Source: JAGNKE01 sp965230245
GTDB taxonomy: Bacteria > Pseudomonadota > Alphaproteobacteria > Micavibrionales > Micavibrionaceae
Reading direction: 5' to 3'
Length of the DNA: 64,000 nt
Assembly: GCA_965230245.1 (NCBI GenBank)
Contig: OZ246000.1
Location: forward strand, 496,001 to 560,000
The position numbers and the translations under genes are program-made. The notes beneath the pieces were generated by a model. It did not search any database. It saw only the letters and a program-made list of their open reading frames with translations, and was not told the origin of the DNA. This document shows, one piece after another, positions 33,303 through 41,937 of the stretch; within the stretch, counting starts at the first letter, position 1; each line of letters starts with the position of its first letter.

Positions 33303-34244
33303 ATGGCTTCAGGTTCAAAAAAAGTAATTATAGCAGCTTTACTGGGAAATTCTCTTATCGCTGCCACAAAATTCACGGCTGCGGCCATTTCCGGCAGTTC
33401 GGCAATGCTCTCAGAAGGTGTACACTCCGTTGTCGATGTTGGCAACCAGGTGCTTCTCCTTTTTGGCCTTAAACAATCGCAAAAGCCCGCAAGTAAGCAG
33501 TTTCCTTTCGGTCACGGCAAGGAAATCTATTTCTGGAGTTTTGTTGTTGCATTGTTGCTTTTTGCCCTCGGCGCGGGAATTTCTCTATACGAAGGCATTG
33601 AGCACGTCATGCACCCCACGGAGATCCACAACCCGACGCTCAACTACATTGTACTCGGATTGGCAATTATCTTTGAAGCTTACGTTTTTTACATCGCCAT
33701 CGTTGAATTCAATAAAGTTCGCGGTGATATGGGCGTTTTCGAGGCCGTGAAACAGGGTAAAGACCCCGCCCTCTTCGTCGTCCTGTTTGAAGACGCGGCG
33801 GCCATGTCCGGCCTGCTCGTTGCCCTCGGGGGTATTACGCTTGCACAAGTAACAGGAAACCCGGTATGGGATGGCGTAGCGTCCATCGGTATCGGGATCA
33901 TTCTGGCACTAACGGCAATCTGGCTTGCCTTCGAAACCAAAAGCCTTTTGATCGGCGAAGCCGCGCACCCCGAAATGGTAGAAGACATTCGCCAAAAATT
34001 ACAAAACATGGACGAAATCGAGACCGTCAACGAGGTTCTGACCCTGCACATGGGCCCCGAATTCGTCCTTGTTACGATCAGTGCGGATTTCAAAAATCAA
34101 CTGGAAGTCGGCAAAGTGGAAAAGGCCATTCAGGGCATAGACCGCGAAATCAAAAAAGCAAATCCGCTAGTAAAGCGCGTTTATATCGAGGCCGAGCCGA
34201 CTAAAAAGGCACTGGCATCCCAACAAAGCAATGTTTTAGCGTAA
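33303..34244 (+). CDS. Cation diffusion facilitator family transporter
   Basis: 313 residues with five or six transmembrane helices in the first 210 residues and a cytoplasmic metal-binding domain (about 215-300). TM2 carries SEGVHSVVDVGNQ with the metal His and Asp, the next loop FGHGKEIYFW, and TM5 LFEDAAAMSGLL. It should export a divalent metal (Zn, Fe, Mn or Co) using the proton gradient. The true metal cannot be told. An overlapping ATG five bases upstream is out of frame. Confidence 0.9.
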   Translation: MASGSKKVIIAALLGNSLIAATKFTAAAISGSSAMLSEGVHSVVDVGNQVLLLFGLKQSQKPASKQFPFGHGKEIYFWSFVVALLLFALGAGISLYEGIEHVMHPTEIHNPTLNYIVLGLAIIFEAYVFYIAIVEFNKVRGDMGVFEAVKQGKDPALFVVLFEDAAAMSGLLVALGGITLAQVTGNPVWDGVASIGIGIILALTAIWLAFETKSLLIGEAAHPEMVEDIRQKLQNMDEIETVNEVLTLHMGPEFVLVTISADFKNQLEVGKVEKAIQGIDREIKKANPLVKRVYIEAEPTKKALASQQSNVLA

Positions 34245-34262
34245 GTGCGCTATCCCCCCCTA

Positions 34263-35255
34263 CTACAGCGAATAACGCTGGAAGAAATTCCACATCGCCT
34301 CATTGGCATCAATATCCTGCGTCACCTCGCCAATCCCCTCCATCCAGAGTTTACACATCCGGCCATCGGGCTTTCTATCACAGGCTTTAATTTTAGCACT
34401 GCCACCCGGCCACGTGTGCCCGCCTCCTTCAACGGTGCACAACGTCACATTTGCACCTTTTTTGCACCCTTTATAACTTTCGCACGTAACATCTCCGCGC
34501 TGATAGGTCGTAACGGTCTCATCGGAACAACCGCCGATCTCGGCAAAGGGCTTCATACTGGCTGGCACCGAAATACACGGCCATGTCTTCTTTTTCATGG
34601 GGATACCCAACGCATGAAAGAAATCTGCAAAACAACCCCCACACTCTTCACCGCCATAATATTTGGCGCAGATATCCTCCGTCCCGTGAAAATGCAAAAC
34701 CGGAACGGCACGGCTAGGACGACAGTCTTTTTGTAAGGATTGCGAACCGATCGGCGCAATCGCGGCAATCCGCTCGGATAAACGGCAGGCCAGACGGTAG
34801 CTCATCTGCGCCCCGTTAGACAAACCTGTCGCATAAACACGTTTGGGATCAACGTTATAATCTTTGATTAAACGGTCAATCAACTCGTCCACAAAACCAA
34901 CATCATCAACGTTATCCTGATCCTCAGCGGCACTCCCGCAGCAATGCCCCGCATTCCAGACATGAAATTTCCATTTCCCCGTCCCTTCCGGATAAACGAC
35001 GATGAACCCGTGCTTATCCGCCGTTTCATTCATATTTGTACCACGCACAGACGCTTCGATATTACCGCCGCCGCCATGAAAGTTAAGAATCACAGGCCAT
35101 TGACGCTCCTTGGAATAATTCGGCGGCGTATGAACAAGATATGTCCGCTTATACCCGTCATGCCTGAAATGATGCTCCTGATCTTCGGCCTGAACAGACG
35201 GAATAAAAAAGAAAAAAACAGCACAAAAAAGGAATAAAGTCTTAAAATAACGCAT
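34263..35255 (-). CDS. Secreted PHB-depolymerase/feruloyl-esterase-type hydrolase
   Basis: 330 residues. The signal peptide ends SVQA. The LpqC-like esterase core shows LNFHGGGGN (oxyanion), YATGLSNGAQMSYRLAC (Ser nucleophile), FHGTEDICAKYYGG (Asp) and VEGGGHTWPGG (His). Ten cysteines in the mature part, several in pairs such as HCCG and ECGGC, indicate disulfides and a life outside the cytoplasm. Substrates in this group are polyhydroxybutyrate oligomers or plant-type esters. It is convergent with the CDF transporter. Confidence 0.87.
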   Translation of the reverse strand: MRYFKTLFLFCAVFFFFIPSVQAEDQEHHFRHDGYKRTYLVHTPPNYSKERQWPVILNFHGGGGNIEASVRGTNMNETADKHGFIVVYPEGTGKWKFHVWNAGHCCGSAAEDQDNVDDVGFVDELIDRLIKDYNVDPKRVYATGLSNGAQMSYRLACRLSERIAAIAPIGSQSLQKDCRPSRAVPVLHFHGTEDICAKYYGGEECGGCFADFFHALGIPMKKKTWPCISVPASMKPFAEIGGCSDETVTTYQRGDVTCESYKGCKKGANVTLCTVEGGGHTWPGGSAKIKACDRKPDGRMCKLWMEGIGEVTQDIDANEAMWNFFQRYSL

Positions 35256-35619
35256 CTCCAGCCCTCAAGTATCATATGAAAGTCATTACTACTGAAACGG
35301 AAAGATGACACAAAACCTTCGAAATGAAAATTTTCAAAAAAATTACATCAAATTCAAAATTTTTTTATGACAAAACCCTAAACCCAAGAATCGAAAAAGA
35401 CTAAATAATTGATTTAAAATAATTTTCTCCCAGAAACCCCATAAACTTTATGTAAAATTTTATATGAATTTACCGTAATCCTTACGCGCTGTTAACGCTT
35501 TCCTTGATATCATAAGACTAGAAAAGTGCATTTTGCTGACACTCTTTTGCATTGCACAGAGAATTTATTTTAAGAGTAACAAATTAAAGATTTTTACCGT
35601 GTGTGTGGGGTAACCGAAT
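35256..35619. other. Long AT-rich leader region of the FecR-domain gene
   Basis: 364 bases without a gene, very A/T-rich, with several A/T tracts that could bend DNA. It holds the TATGTAAAATT element (35449) and presumably the promoters of both divergent genes. No confident -35/-10 pair. The long leader suggests that the big surface protein is controlled at the transcript or leader level. Confidence 0.4.
35449..35459 (+). promoter_or_regulatory. Recurring 11-bp element TATGTAAAATT (copy 2)
   Basis: Exact copy 161 bases upstream of the FecR-domain gene, inside a longer near-palindrome ATGTAAAATTTTATAT. Compare 18386 and 53898. Confidence 0.3.
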
Positions 35620-38181
35620 ATGAAACATGTTCAATTAGATAACTTTCTGGAGCCAACTGCTTCGGAACATGTGACAAAACAAACAATCCAGGCTGAAGGG
35701 CAGCGGGTTGAACTGCCTGATGCGTCTTACGTATCAGAATCCCATATGACACGTGACGGTGTAGACCTCGTCCTCGAAACAGAAGACGGCACGATTATCA
35801 TTGAAGACTACTTTGTAGCTATGCCCCCGCCTGCACTGGTCGCGCCCGATGGCACGACCCTGTCCGCAAATCTGGTTGAATCATTTTTGAAAAGCTCTGC
35901 CGAATACGCTGATAACACGTCATCAATGACGGATGTAAGCCCCGTCGGCGCGGTTCAGGAAATCACAGGCGAAGCAACCGTCACACGTGTGAACGGTAAA
36001 GTAGAAGTTTTAGGTGTCGGAACACCGATTTATCAGGGCGATATCATCGAAACCAGCGAACAAGGCGCCGTCAACATTATGTTCGTTGACGAAACGACCT
36101 TTGCGGTTTCCCAAGATGCCCGTCTCGCGATTGACGAATATGTCTTCGATCCGTCCACAAACACCGGAACGTCAAACTTCTCCGTCCTGAAAGGTGTGTT
36201 TGTCTTTACATCCGGTTTGATCGGCCGCGAAGACCCCGACGATGTCACCATTGAAACACCGTCCGGCTCCATCGGTATCCGCGGAACAATCATTGCAGGT
36301 GACGTGGATAAGGGCGAAGTTACAGTCATCGAAGGTGCGATCGTTCTGCGCGACTTCACCGGAAACTCCGTAACCCTATCCGATCAGTACGAGACAGGCC
36401 GTTTCCTGACCGAAAAGGGCGAAATCGAATATATCGGTAAAATTTCCGCCGAAGAAGTCACATCGAAATTTATGAGCGTCTCGACAGTCGCCTCCGACCT
36501 GTTCTCGACCATCAACGAAACAGCGAACGACGATGCCCCCGAAAGCACAAACGACAACGGTGCAAGCTCTGAGCCTGAAGCGTCTGGCGAAGAACAGCAA
36601 GGCCAGTCCGAAGGCGAAAGCCAGAGTGAAGGAGAAGCCGAAAGCGGCGCAATGGCAACAGATGACGACATGATGATGTCAGAAGACATCATGGACATCG
36701 AGCCGGAAGCCGGCGAAAGCGAAGACTCCGACGTCGATGCACAGGCCGAAGAGACAACAACAGGCGAAGATACAAATGCATCCGGTGACGGGTCAGACGA
36801 ATACATGCCGCCGGAAACGCAAGAATGGGCGGAAGAGCCGTTTGAAATCTCCATCCAGAAATTAAGCTTCGCTGAAAATGTCGCGGGCGTAGACGTCGCC
36901 AGACTGACCGCACAGAACACAGACTTTGCCGTGATCCAGCTGGCCGGAATTTCCGAAAACTATTTCGATATCACACGTGAAGACGACACGACATTCCTGA
37001 TCTCTCTGAAACCGGGTGTCGCAATGGACTTCGAAGCACAGAACGCTCTGTTCTTCGGCGCAACGTCCCCTGACTTCATCGGCACATATGTCGGCGCATC
37101 GACCTTGAACGTCAGTGACGTGGACGAAGCCACGATCCTGACCAATATCGAGCCGAACAACGTCGGCGCGGATAACTTCTTTAGTGCCTCCGACGGCAAC
37201 TACTGGACATATGATTTCAGCGAATCCTTCTTCGATCCTGATGGCGACATCGCCACATATGATCTGGCACTCGCACCGGCGAATCCGGGAATTGCATGGT
37301 ACAACTATGATGATGCAACGGGCTTCATGGAAATTCAATTCGATACAGGTGTTGACGGCTCAAACTTTAACATCGTAGTCGAAGCAAGAGACAGCACCTC
37401 GGCACTTCTGAACACGACAACAATCACGTTTGATACGATCGACCAGACCATAACAGGTCCATTTGCAACGCTCGTGACACCGAACAACGTCTTCAGCGAC
37501 TTTGGCGCAACATCAAATACGGTGACAATTAATTCAAACAGCAACAGCGTCTTCACCGACGGCGGTGCTGACAATATCATTCTTGCCTTTGGAAACAATA
37601 ACGAGGTCATGGCCGGCGAAGGCGATGACAACTTAACAATTACAGGCGGCGTGAATAACTTCCTGCACGGTAACGGCGGCGAGGATCAGTTCACCTTGAA
37701 CACAATGCAACTGACCCAAGTGCATGGCGGCTCCGATAACGATACATTCGTTCTGAACGCAACAGCCATAAACCATCTGGAAACACTGACAACCGGCCTT
37801 TACATCAACGGCGGCTCCGATGACTTTACAAACGTCACCTCGAACAACGGCGACATTTTAAAACTAGACACACTCGCAGGGAATATCGACTTTTCCCTCA
37901 TTGATGCGGGACTGATCGAAAACATTGAAACGGTCAAATCTGACAACAGTGGGGTAAACGTGATTGATCTGGACTACAACAGCGTCATCAACATGACCGA
38001 TGACGACAACGTCCTGCTGATCGATACCGACACTCTGGATACGGTAAACTTCAACGCGAACGGCCGCACATTTATCGAATTGGGAACGGTCGACAACAGC
38101 GGCGAAACCTACAACGCGTACACCGACGGAACGGTCACTCTGTTGATCGACACAGAAGCGGCAAACGTGACGGGTCTGTAA
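35620..38181 (+). CDS. FecR-domain surface protein, probable type I secretion substrate
   Basis: 853 residues without a signal peptide. The N-terminal prefix (about 1-115) and a FecR domain (about 120-240: GVGTPIYQGDIIETSEQG, FVDETTFAVSQDARL, TPSGSIGIRGT) resemble the start of large RTX/biofilm adhesins. A disordered Glu/Ser/Asp stretch (about 305-405) follows, then beta-rich domains and a C-terminal part with Gly/Asn/Asp turns (GADNIILAFGNNNEVMAGEGDDN). The ending YNAYTDGTVTLLID is like that of type I secreted adhesins. No HlyB/HlyD/TolC genes are nearby. Confidence 0.82.
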   Translation: MKHVQLDNFLEPTASEHVTKQTIQAEGQRVELPDASYVSESHMTRDGVDLVLETEDGTIIIEDYFVAMPPPALVAPDGTTLSANLVESFLKSSAEYADNTSSMTDVSPVGAVQEITGEATVTRVNGKVEVLGVGTPIYQGDIIETSEQGAVNIMFVDETTFAVSQDARLAIDEYVFDPSTNTGTSNFSVLKGVFVFTSGLIGREDPDDVTIETPSGSIGIRGTIIAGDVDKGEVTVIEGAIVLRDFTGNSVTLSDQYETGRFLTEKGEIEYIGKISAEEVTSKFMSVSTVASDLFSTINETANDDAPESTNDNGASSEPEASGEEQQGQSEGESQSEGEAESGAMATDDDMMMSEDIMDIEPEAGESEDSDVDAQAEETTTGEDTNASGDGSDEYMPPETQEWAEEPFEISIQKLSFAENVAGVDVARLTAQNTDFAVIQLAGISENYFDITREDDTTFLISLKPGVAMDFEAQNALFFGATSPDFIGTYVGASTLNVSDVDEATILTNIEPNNVGADNFFSASDGNYWTYDFSESFFDPDGDIATYDLALAPANPGIAWYNYDDATGFMEIQFDTGVDGSNFNIVVEARDSTSALLNTTTITFDTIDQTITGPFATLVTPNNVFSDFGATSNTVTINSNSNSVFTDGGADNIILAFGNNNEVMAGEGDDNLTITGGVNNFLHGNGGEDQFTLNTMQLTQVHGGSDNDTFVLNATAINHLETLTTGLYINGGSDDFTNVTSNNGDILKLDTLAGNIDFSLIDAGLIENIETVKSDNSGVNVIDLDYNSVINMTDDDNVLLIDTDTLDTVNFNANGRTFIELGTVDNSGETYNAYTDGTVTLLIDTEAANVTGL

Positions 38182-38202
38182 GATCGACCTGGATTTAGAA
38201 AG

Positions 38203-38232
38203 TAAATTTAAGATAAGTAAATTTAGGATAAG
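38203..38232. repeat. Two tandem 15-bp repeats
   Basis: TAAATTTAAGATAAG is followed directly by TAAATTTAGGATAAG, one mismatch, between the FecR-domain gene and the glpK terminator. Probably a slippage product. Confidence 0.6.
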
Positions 38233-38238
38233 AATGAA

Positions 38239-38262
38239 AAGGCGGATATTTTAATCCGCCTT
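38239..38262 (-). terminator. Terminator at the end of glpK, possibly bidirectional
   Basis: AAGGCGGAT and ATCCGCCTT form a perfect 9-bp stem with a 6-base loop. The stem includes the last codons of glpK. On the minus strand TTTT overlaps the stem end. The same hairpin could also stop transcription from the FecR-domain gene. Confidence 0.7.
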
Positions 38263-39738
38263 CATTGATTTGCGCACGGCCTCTTGCCAGCCCGCATATA
38301 ATCGGTCGGCCTCTGTCTTCTCCATCTGGGGCACGTACGTCTGATCCATACGCCATTGATTGGCGACCTCTTCCAGCGATCCGAACACCCCCGCATATAC
38401 CCCCGCAAGACACGCCGCCCCCCATGCCGTGCATTCCGTCACCTTCGGCAATTCGACCTGCCTTTGGATTTGGTCGGCAATGAATTGGCACATAAAATGA
38501 TTTTTCACCAGACCGCCATCCGCCCGCACAACCGAAACCGTATGCCCGCTGTCATCCTGCATAGCCTGAATCAGATCGCGCGATTGATACCCCTGCGCCT
38601 CCAGCGCCGCGCGCGTGATATGCGCATCCGTTTTATCACGCGTCAGCCCGCAGATAATCCCGCGCGCATCCGGCTCCCAATGCGGTGCGCCCAGCCCCGT
38701 AAAAGCCGGAACGAAGTAAACCCCGTCCGATCCTGAAACACGCAAGGCCAGCGCCTCACTCTCCGAGGCATCAGTGAAGAACTTTAGATTGTCCCGCAAA
38801 TATTGAATGACCGTACCTGCATTGAAAATAGCCCCTTCCAGCGCATACGTCACGCGCCCGTCCAATCTATACCCGATAGTAGCCAATAAACGGCTCTGAG
38901 ACTCAGGCACAACAGATCCCGTATTGATGAGAGCAAAACATCCCGTGCCATACGTTGCCTTGATCATACCTGCGGACAAACACCCCTGCCCGATCAATGC
39001 GGATTGCTGGTCGCCGGCAACCCCACCGATCACCAGATCAGCACTGATATCAGGATGATTTATTTGGCCATAATCAGCTATATTATCCAATACGTCCGGC
39101 AGAATCTCTGGCGGTATGCCAAATATGTCCAATATCTCATCATCCCATTCCTGATCATGAATATTATAGAGCATCGTACGTGACGCATTCGTCGCATCGG
39201 TGGCATGAATTGCCCCCGATGTCAGATGCCAGAGCAGAAAACTGTCCACAGTCCCAAAGGCGATTTCGCCCCGCTCCGCACGTTCGCGAACACCTGCAAC
39301 ATTATCCAGTATCCATTGAATTTTAAGCGCGGAGAAATAAGGATCAAGCAACAAACCCGTCTTTTGCGTGATAATCTCTTCAATACCCGTCTGCCTCAAG
39401 TCACGACACAACTCGGCCGTTCGGCGGTCTTGCCAGACAATCGCATTATAAACCGGCTCCCCTGTTTTCTTGCTCCAGAGGATTGTTGTCTCGCGTTGAT
39501 TTGTAATTCCGGCCGCACGTACAGAACTAGCCTTACGCTTCATATCCTGAAGAACACTCTCGATCGCCCAGACCGTATCCTCCAGAATATCCTTGGGGTC
39601 CTGTTCCACCCAGCCGTCATGCGGATAATAGAGCTTTAGTTCCCGCTGCCTGAGCGCTGCGATCTCCCCGCGCGTATCAAAAACAATCGCACGCGAACTG
39701 CTCGTCCCCTGATCAATCGCCAGCAAATAATCAGACAT
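38251..39738 (-). CDS. glpK: Glycerol kinase
   Basis: 495 residues, the normal length. It phosphorylates glycerol to glycerol 3-phosphate with ATP. FGGY-kinase motifs: the phosphate loop AIDQGTSSSRAIVFD, the glycerol-contacting WVEQDPKDI, YGTGCFALINTG, VYFVPAFTGLGAPHW, and the adenosine-binding TECTAWGAACLAG. The ATG at 39738 is preceded by GGGAG; a TTG one codon earlier is less likely. With glpD just upstream it gives the aerobic glycerol pathway. Confidence 0.97.
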   Translation of the reverse strand: MSDYLLAIDQGTSSSRAIVFDTRGEIAALRQRELKLYYPHDGWVEQDPKDILEDTVWAIESVLQDMKRKASSVRAAGITNQRETTILWSKKTGEPVYNAIVWQDRRTAELCRDLRQTGIEEIITQKTGLLLDPYFSALKIQWILDNVAGVRERAERGEIAFGTVDSFLLWHLTSGAIHATDATNASRTMLYNIHDQEWDDEILDIFGIPPEILPDVLDNIADYGQINHPDISADLVIGGVAGDQQSALIGQGCLSAGMIKATYGTGCFALINTGSVVPESQSRLLATIGYRLDGRVTYALEGAIFNAGTVIQYLRDNLKFFTDASESEALALRVSGSDGVYFVPAFTGLGAPHWEPDARGIICGLTRDKTDAHITRAALEAQGYQSRDLIQAMQDDSGHTVSVVRADGGLVKNHFMCQFIADQIQRQVELPKVTECTAWGAACLAGVYAGVFGSLEEVANQWRMDQTYVPQMEKTEADRLYAGWQEAVRKSMKAD

Positions 39739-39885
39739 CAAAAGCTCCCTTGTCTAAAACCCTCTGTAAAATGGCTCTACTCTAACCAAAGCACTATTGA
39801 AAACGGACGTACGCCTCCAAAAACGGCCACATTTAAAACTATATCATATGAAAGACTGCAAATAGAAAACGGCGAACGCCTGTAA

Positions 39886-41391
39886 TTAATTTACTATAGA
39901 AGCAATTACATTGTCTATGCGCTCTATCGCGCTGTCATCAACATGTAAACCCAGCTTAGAACGACGCCAGAGAATATCCTCTGCCGTTTGCGCCCACTCA
40001 TGCCTGACAAGATATTTGATTTCCGCCTCATAAAGCCCGTGACCGCAATCCTCGCCGAGATCATCCATGGAAGACGCATCGCCGACAATCATCGACATGC
40101 GCGTTCCGTAAGCTTCGATGTAACGGTAAAGTATTTCCTTATCCAGCCATGGATAAGCATCGTGTTGCTGATTGAAATACGCATCAAATCCGCCGACGGG
40201 AAGGTCGCCACCCGCAAGCGGCACATTGTACGTCCACGCCCCTTCATGCCGGAAACTAAGACTAAGAAGTTTATCCACCGCCTCCTCCGCAACCAGCCTG
40301 TACGTAGTCAACTTCCCGCCATAAACAGACAAAATCGGCTGGGTCTGCCGCTTGTGATGATAGATCTTATGATCCCTTGAAACCTTTGTGGCCGCCGCAC
40401 TGCCATCATCAAACAAGGGCCGCACGCCGCTATAGGTAAATAGGACATCTTCGGGCAAGACAGGCGCCTTAAAGGCCTGATTGTACGCCTCACAAAGATA
40501 GGAAATCTCATCCTCCGTTGCCATCGCATCACGCGGATCGCCGTCAAAATCAACTTCCGTGGTCCCGATCAGCGTAAAATGATCTTCGTAAGGAATAACA
40601 AAAACAACGCGGTTGTCTTTTTGCTGTAAAAGATAAATTTCGTGCCCGTCGTACTGCCGCGGCAATAAAATATGACTGCCCTGCACAAGACGTACATTCG
40701 GGAGATCAGGATCATTTCGCCCAAGCCCGACACCATCCAGAAAACGTCGCACCCACGGGCCCGTCGCATTGATAACGGCTGAAGCCTGAACATCATAATC
40801 AAGTTCGTTGGTTAAATCATGAAGACTAACAGACCACCCTTGCTCCTCTTCCTTCAGGCTTGTGCAAATCGTACGTGTCTTGATTTCTGCACCGCGCAGA
40901 TGAGCATCCACAGCATTCGTTACAACAAGACGGCTGTCATCCGCCCAACCGTCACCGTAAACAAATCCACGTTTCAAATGATCTCTTAAAGGAAGTCCCG
41001 TACGGTCATTGGTTAAAAAAACCCGCCGCGATTTGGGAATGATACTCTTGCCCGCCATCCAGTCATAAAGAAACAACCCCGCACGCACCATCCATTCAGG
41101 CCGCGCATCCTTGTCCAGCGGCAAAACAAATTCCATAGGACAAACGAGATGAGGTGCGGTTTGCAGCAGAATTTCGCGCTCCCGCAACGATTCTTTTACA
41201 AGTTTGAAATCGTAATATTCAAGATATCTCAGCCCGCCATGTATAAGCTTCGTACTCGCAGAAGACGTCCCCATAGCCAGATCATCGCCTTCAACAAGAA
41301 GGACGGACAACCCGCGCCCTGCGGCATCTCTGGCAATCCCCGTGCCGTTTATACCGCCGCCAATCACACACAAATCATAATGCTTCGCCAT
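39886..41391 (-). CDS. glpD: Aerobic glycerol-3-phosphate dehydrogenase
   Basis: 501 residues. Membrane-bound flavoenzyme that oxidises glycerol 3-phosphate to DHAP and passes electrons to quinone. The FAD-binding N-terminus CVIGGGINGTGIARDAAGRG and the following STKLIHGGLRYLEYYDF are diagnostic; SVYGGKLTTYR and the C-terminal helical domain complete it. It lies 147 bases upstream of glpK on the same strand. No glpF or glpR is visible. Confidence 0.96.
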   Translation of the reverse strand: MAKHYDLCVIGGGINGTGIARDAAGRGLSVLLVEGDDLAMGTSSASTKLIHGGLRYLEYYDFKLVKESLREREILLQTAPHLVCPMEFVLPLDKDARPEWMVRAGLFLYDWMAGKSIIPKSRRVFLTNDRTGLPLRDHLKRGFVYGDGWADDSRLVVTNAVDAHLRGAEIKTRTICTSLKEEEQGWSVSLHDLTNELDYDVQASAVINATGPWVRRFLDGVGLGRNDPDLPNVRLVQGSHILLPRQYDGHEIYLLQQKDNRVVFVIPYEDHFTLIGTTEVDFDGDPRDAMATEDEISYLCEAYNQAFKAPVLPEDVLFTYSGVRPLFDDGSAAATKVSRDHKIYHHKRQTQPILSVYGGKLTTYRLVAEEAVDKLLSLSFRHEGAWTYNVPLAGGDLPVGGFDAYFNQQHDAYPWLDKEILYRYIEAYGTRMSMIVGDASSMDDLGEDCGHGLYEAEIKYLVRHEWAQTAEDILWRRSKLGLHVDDSAIERIDNVIASIVN

Positions 41392-41460
41392 AGTGTAGAC
41401 AGTCTACATGATGTCCGTGAACGTGAAAAGACAGAGAAAAAGCGAAGCAACCTTAATTTT

Positions 41461-41865
41461 TCATGCCGCTTTTTTTGCAAGAATGATGCGGATTTTCGCT
41501 TCAAGCTGAACCAGAGAAAACGGTTTCCTGATATAGCCCGTTACGCCAGAAGATTTTGCTTCTACCACTGACTCCATATCGCCCCGCCCCGTGACCATCA
41601 AAAACGGAATAGAGTTATCGACCGTACGCACCTGACGCAACAACTCAACGCCCGTCATTTTTGGCATATTCCAATCGCAGACAATAAAATCGATCATCTC
41701 AAAAGCAGAATCAACAAAAACGAAAGCCTCATTACCATCACTGGCTTCAAAAATCTGTGTAATACCAAGCTCGGCCAGCATATTTCGCATCATCGCACGC
41801 GCTTCGGACTGATCTTCAACCAGCAAGACTTTTAAGTCAGACATTTTGATTTGACTACCGGACAT
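41461..41865 (-). CDS. Single-domain response regulator (CheY-like)
   Basis: 134 residues from the first ATG; a second in-frame ATG at 41844 gives the more usual MSDLKVLLVEDQ start. The receiver is complete: acid pocket VEDQSEAR, phosphoacceptor in FIVCDWNMPKMTG, Thr in FLMVTGRGD and Lys in GYIRKPFSL. There is no output domain, so it acts through protein contact. The hybrid kinase gene lies 72 bases upstream on the same strand and is a possible partner. Confidence 0.88.
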   Translation of the reverse strand: MSGSQIKMSDLKVLLVEDQSEARAMMRNMLAELGITQIFEASDGNEAFVFVDSAFEMIDFIVCDWNMPKMTGVELLRQVRTVDNSIPFLMVTGRGDMESVVEAKSSGVTGYIRKPFSLVQLEAKIRIILAKKAA

Positions 41866-41937
41866 GACAAAGGACTAAAATACAAATAAAGTAAAAAAAA
41901 AATATAGACTTATATATACCAGTAATTGTATTTCATG

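Noticed and set aside
36384..36920. 178-codon minus-strand frame inside the FecR-domain gene
   Set aside because: Low-complexity Ser/Ala translation of the acidic repeat region read backwards.
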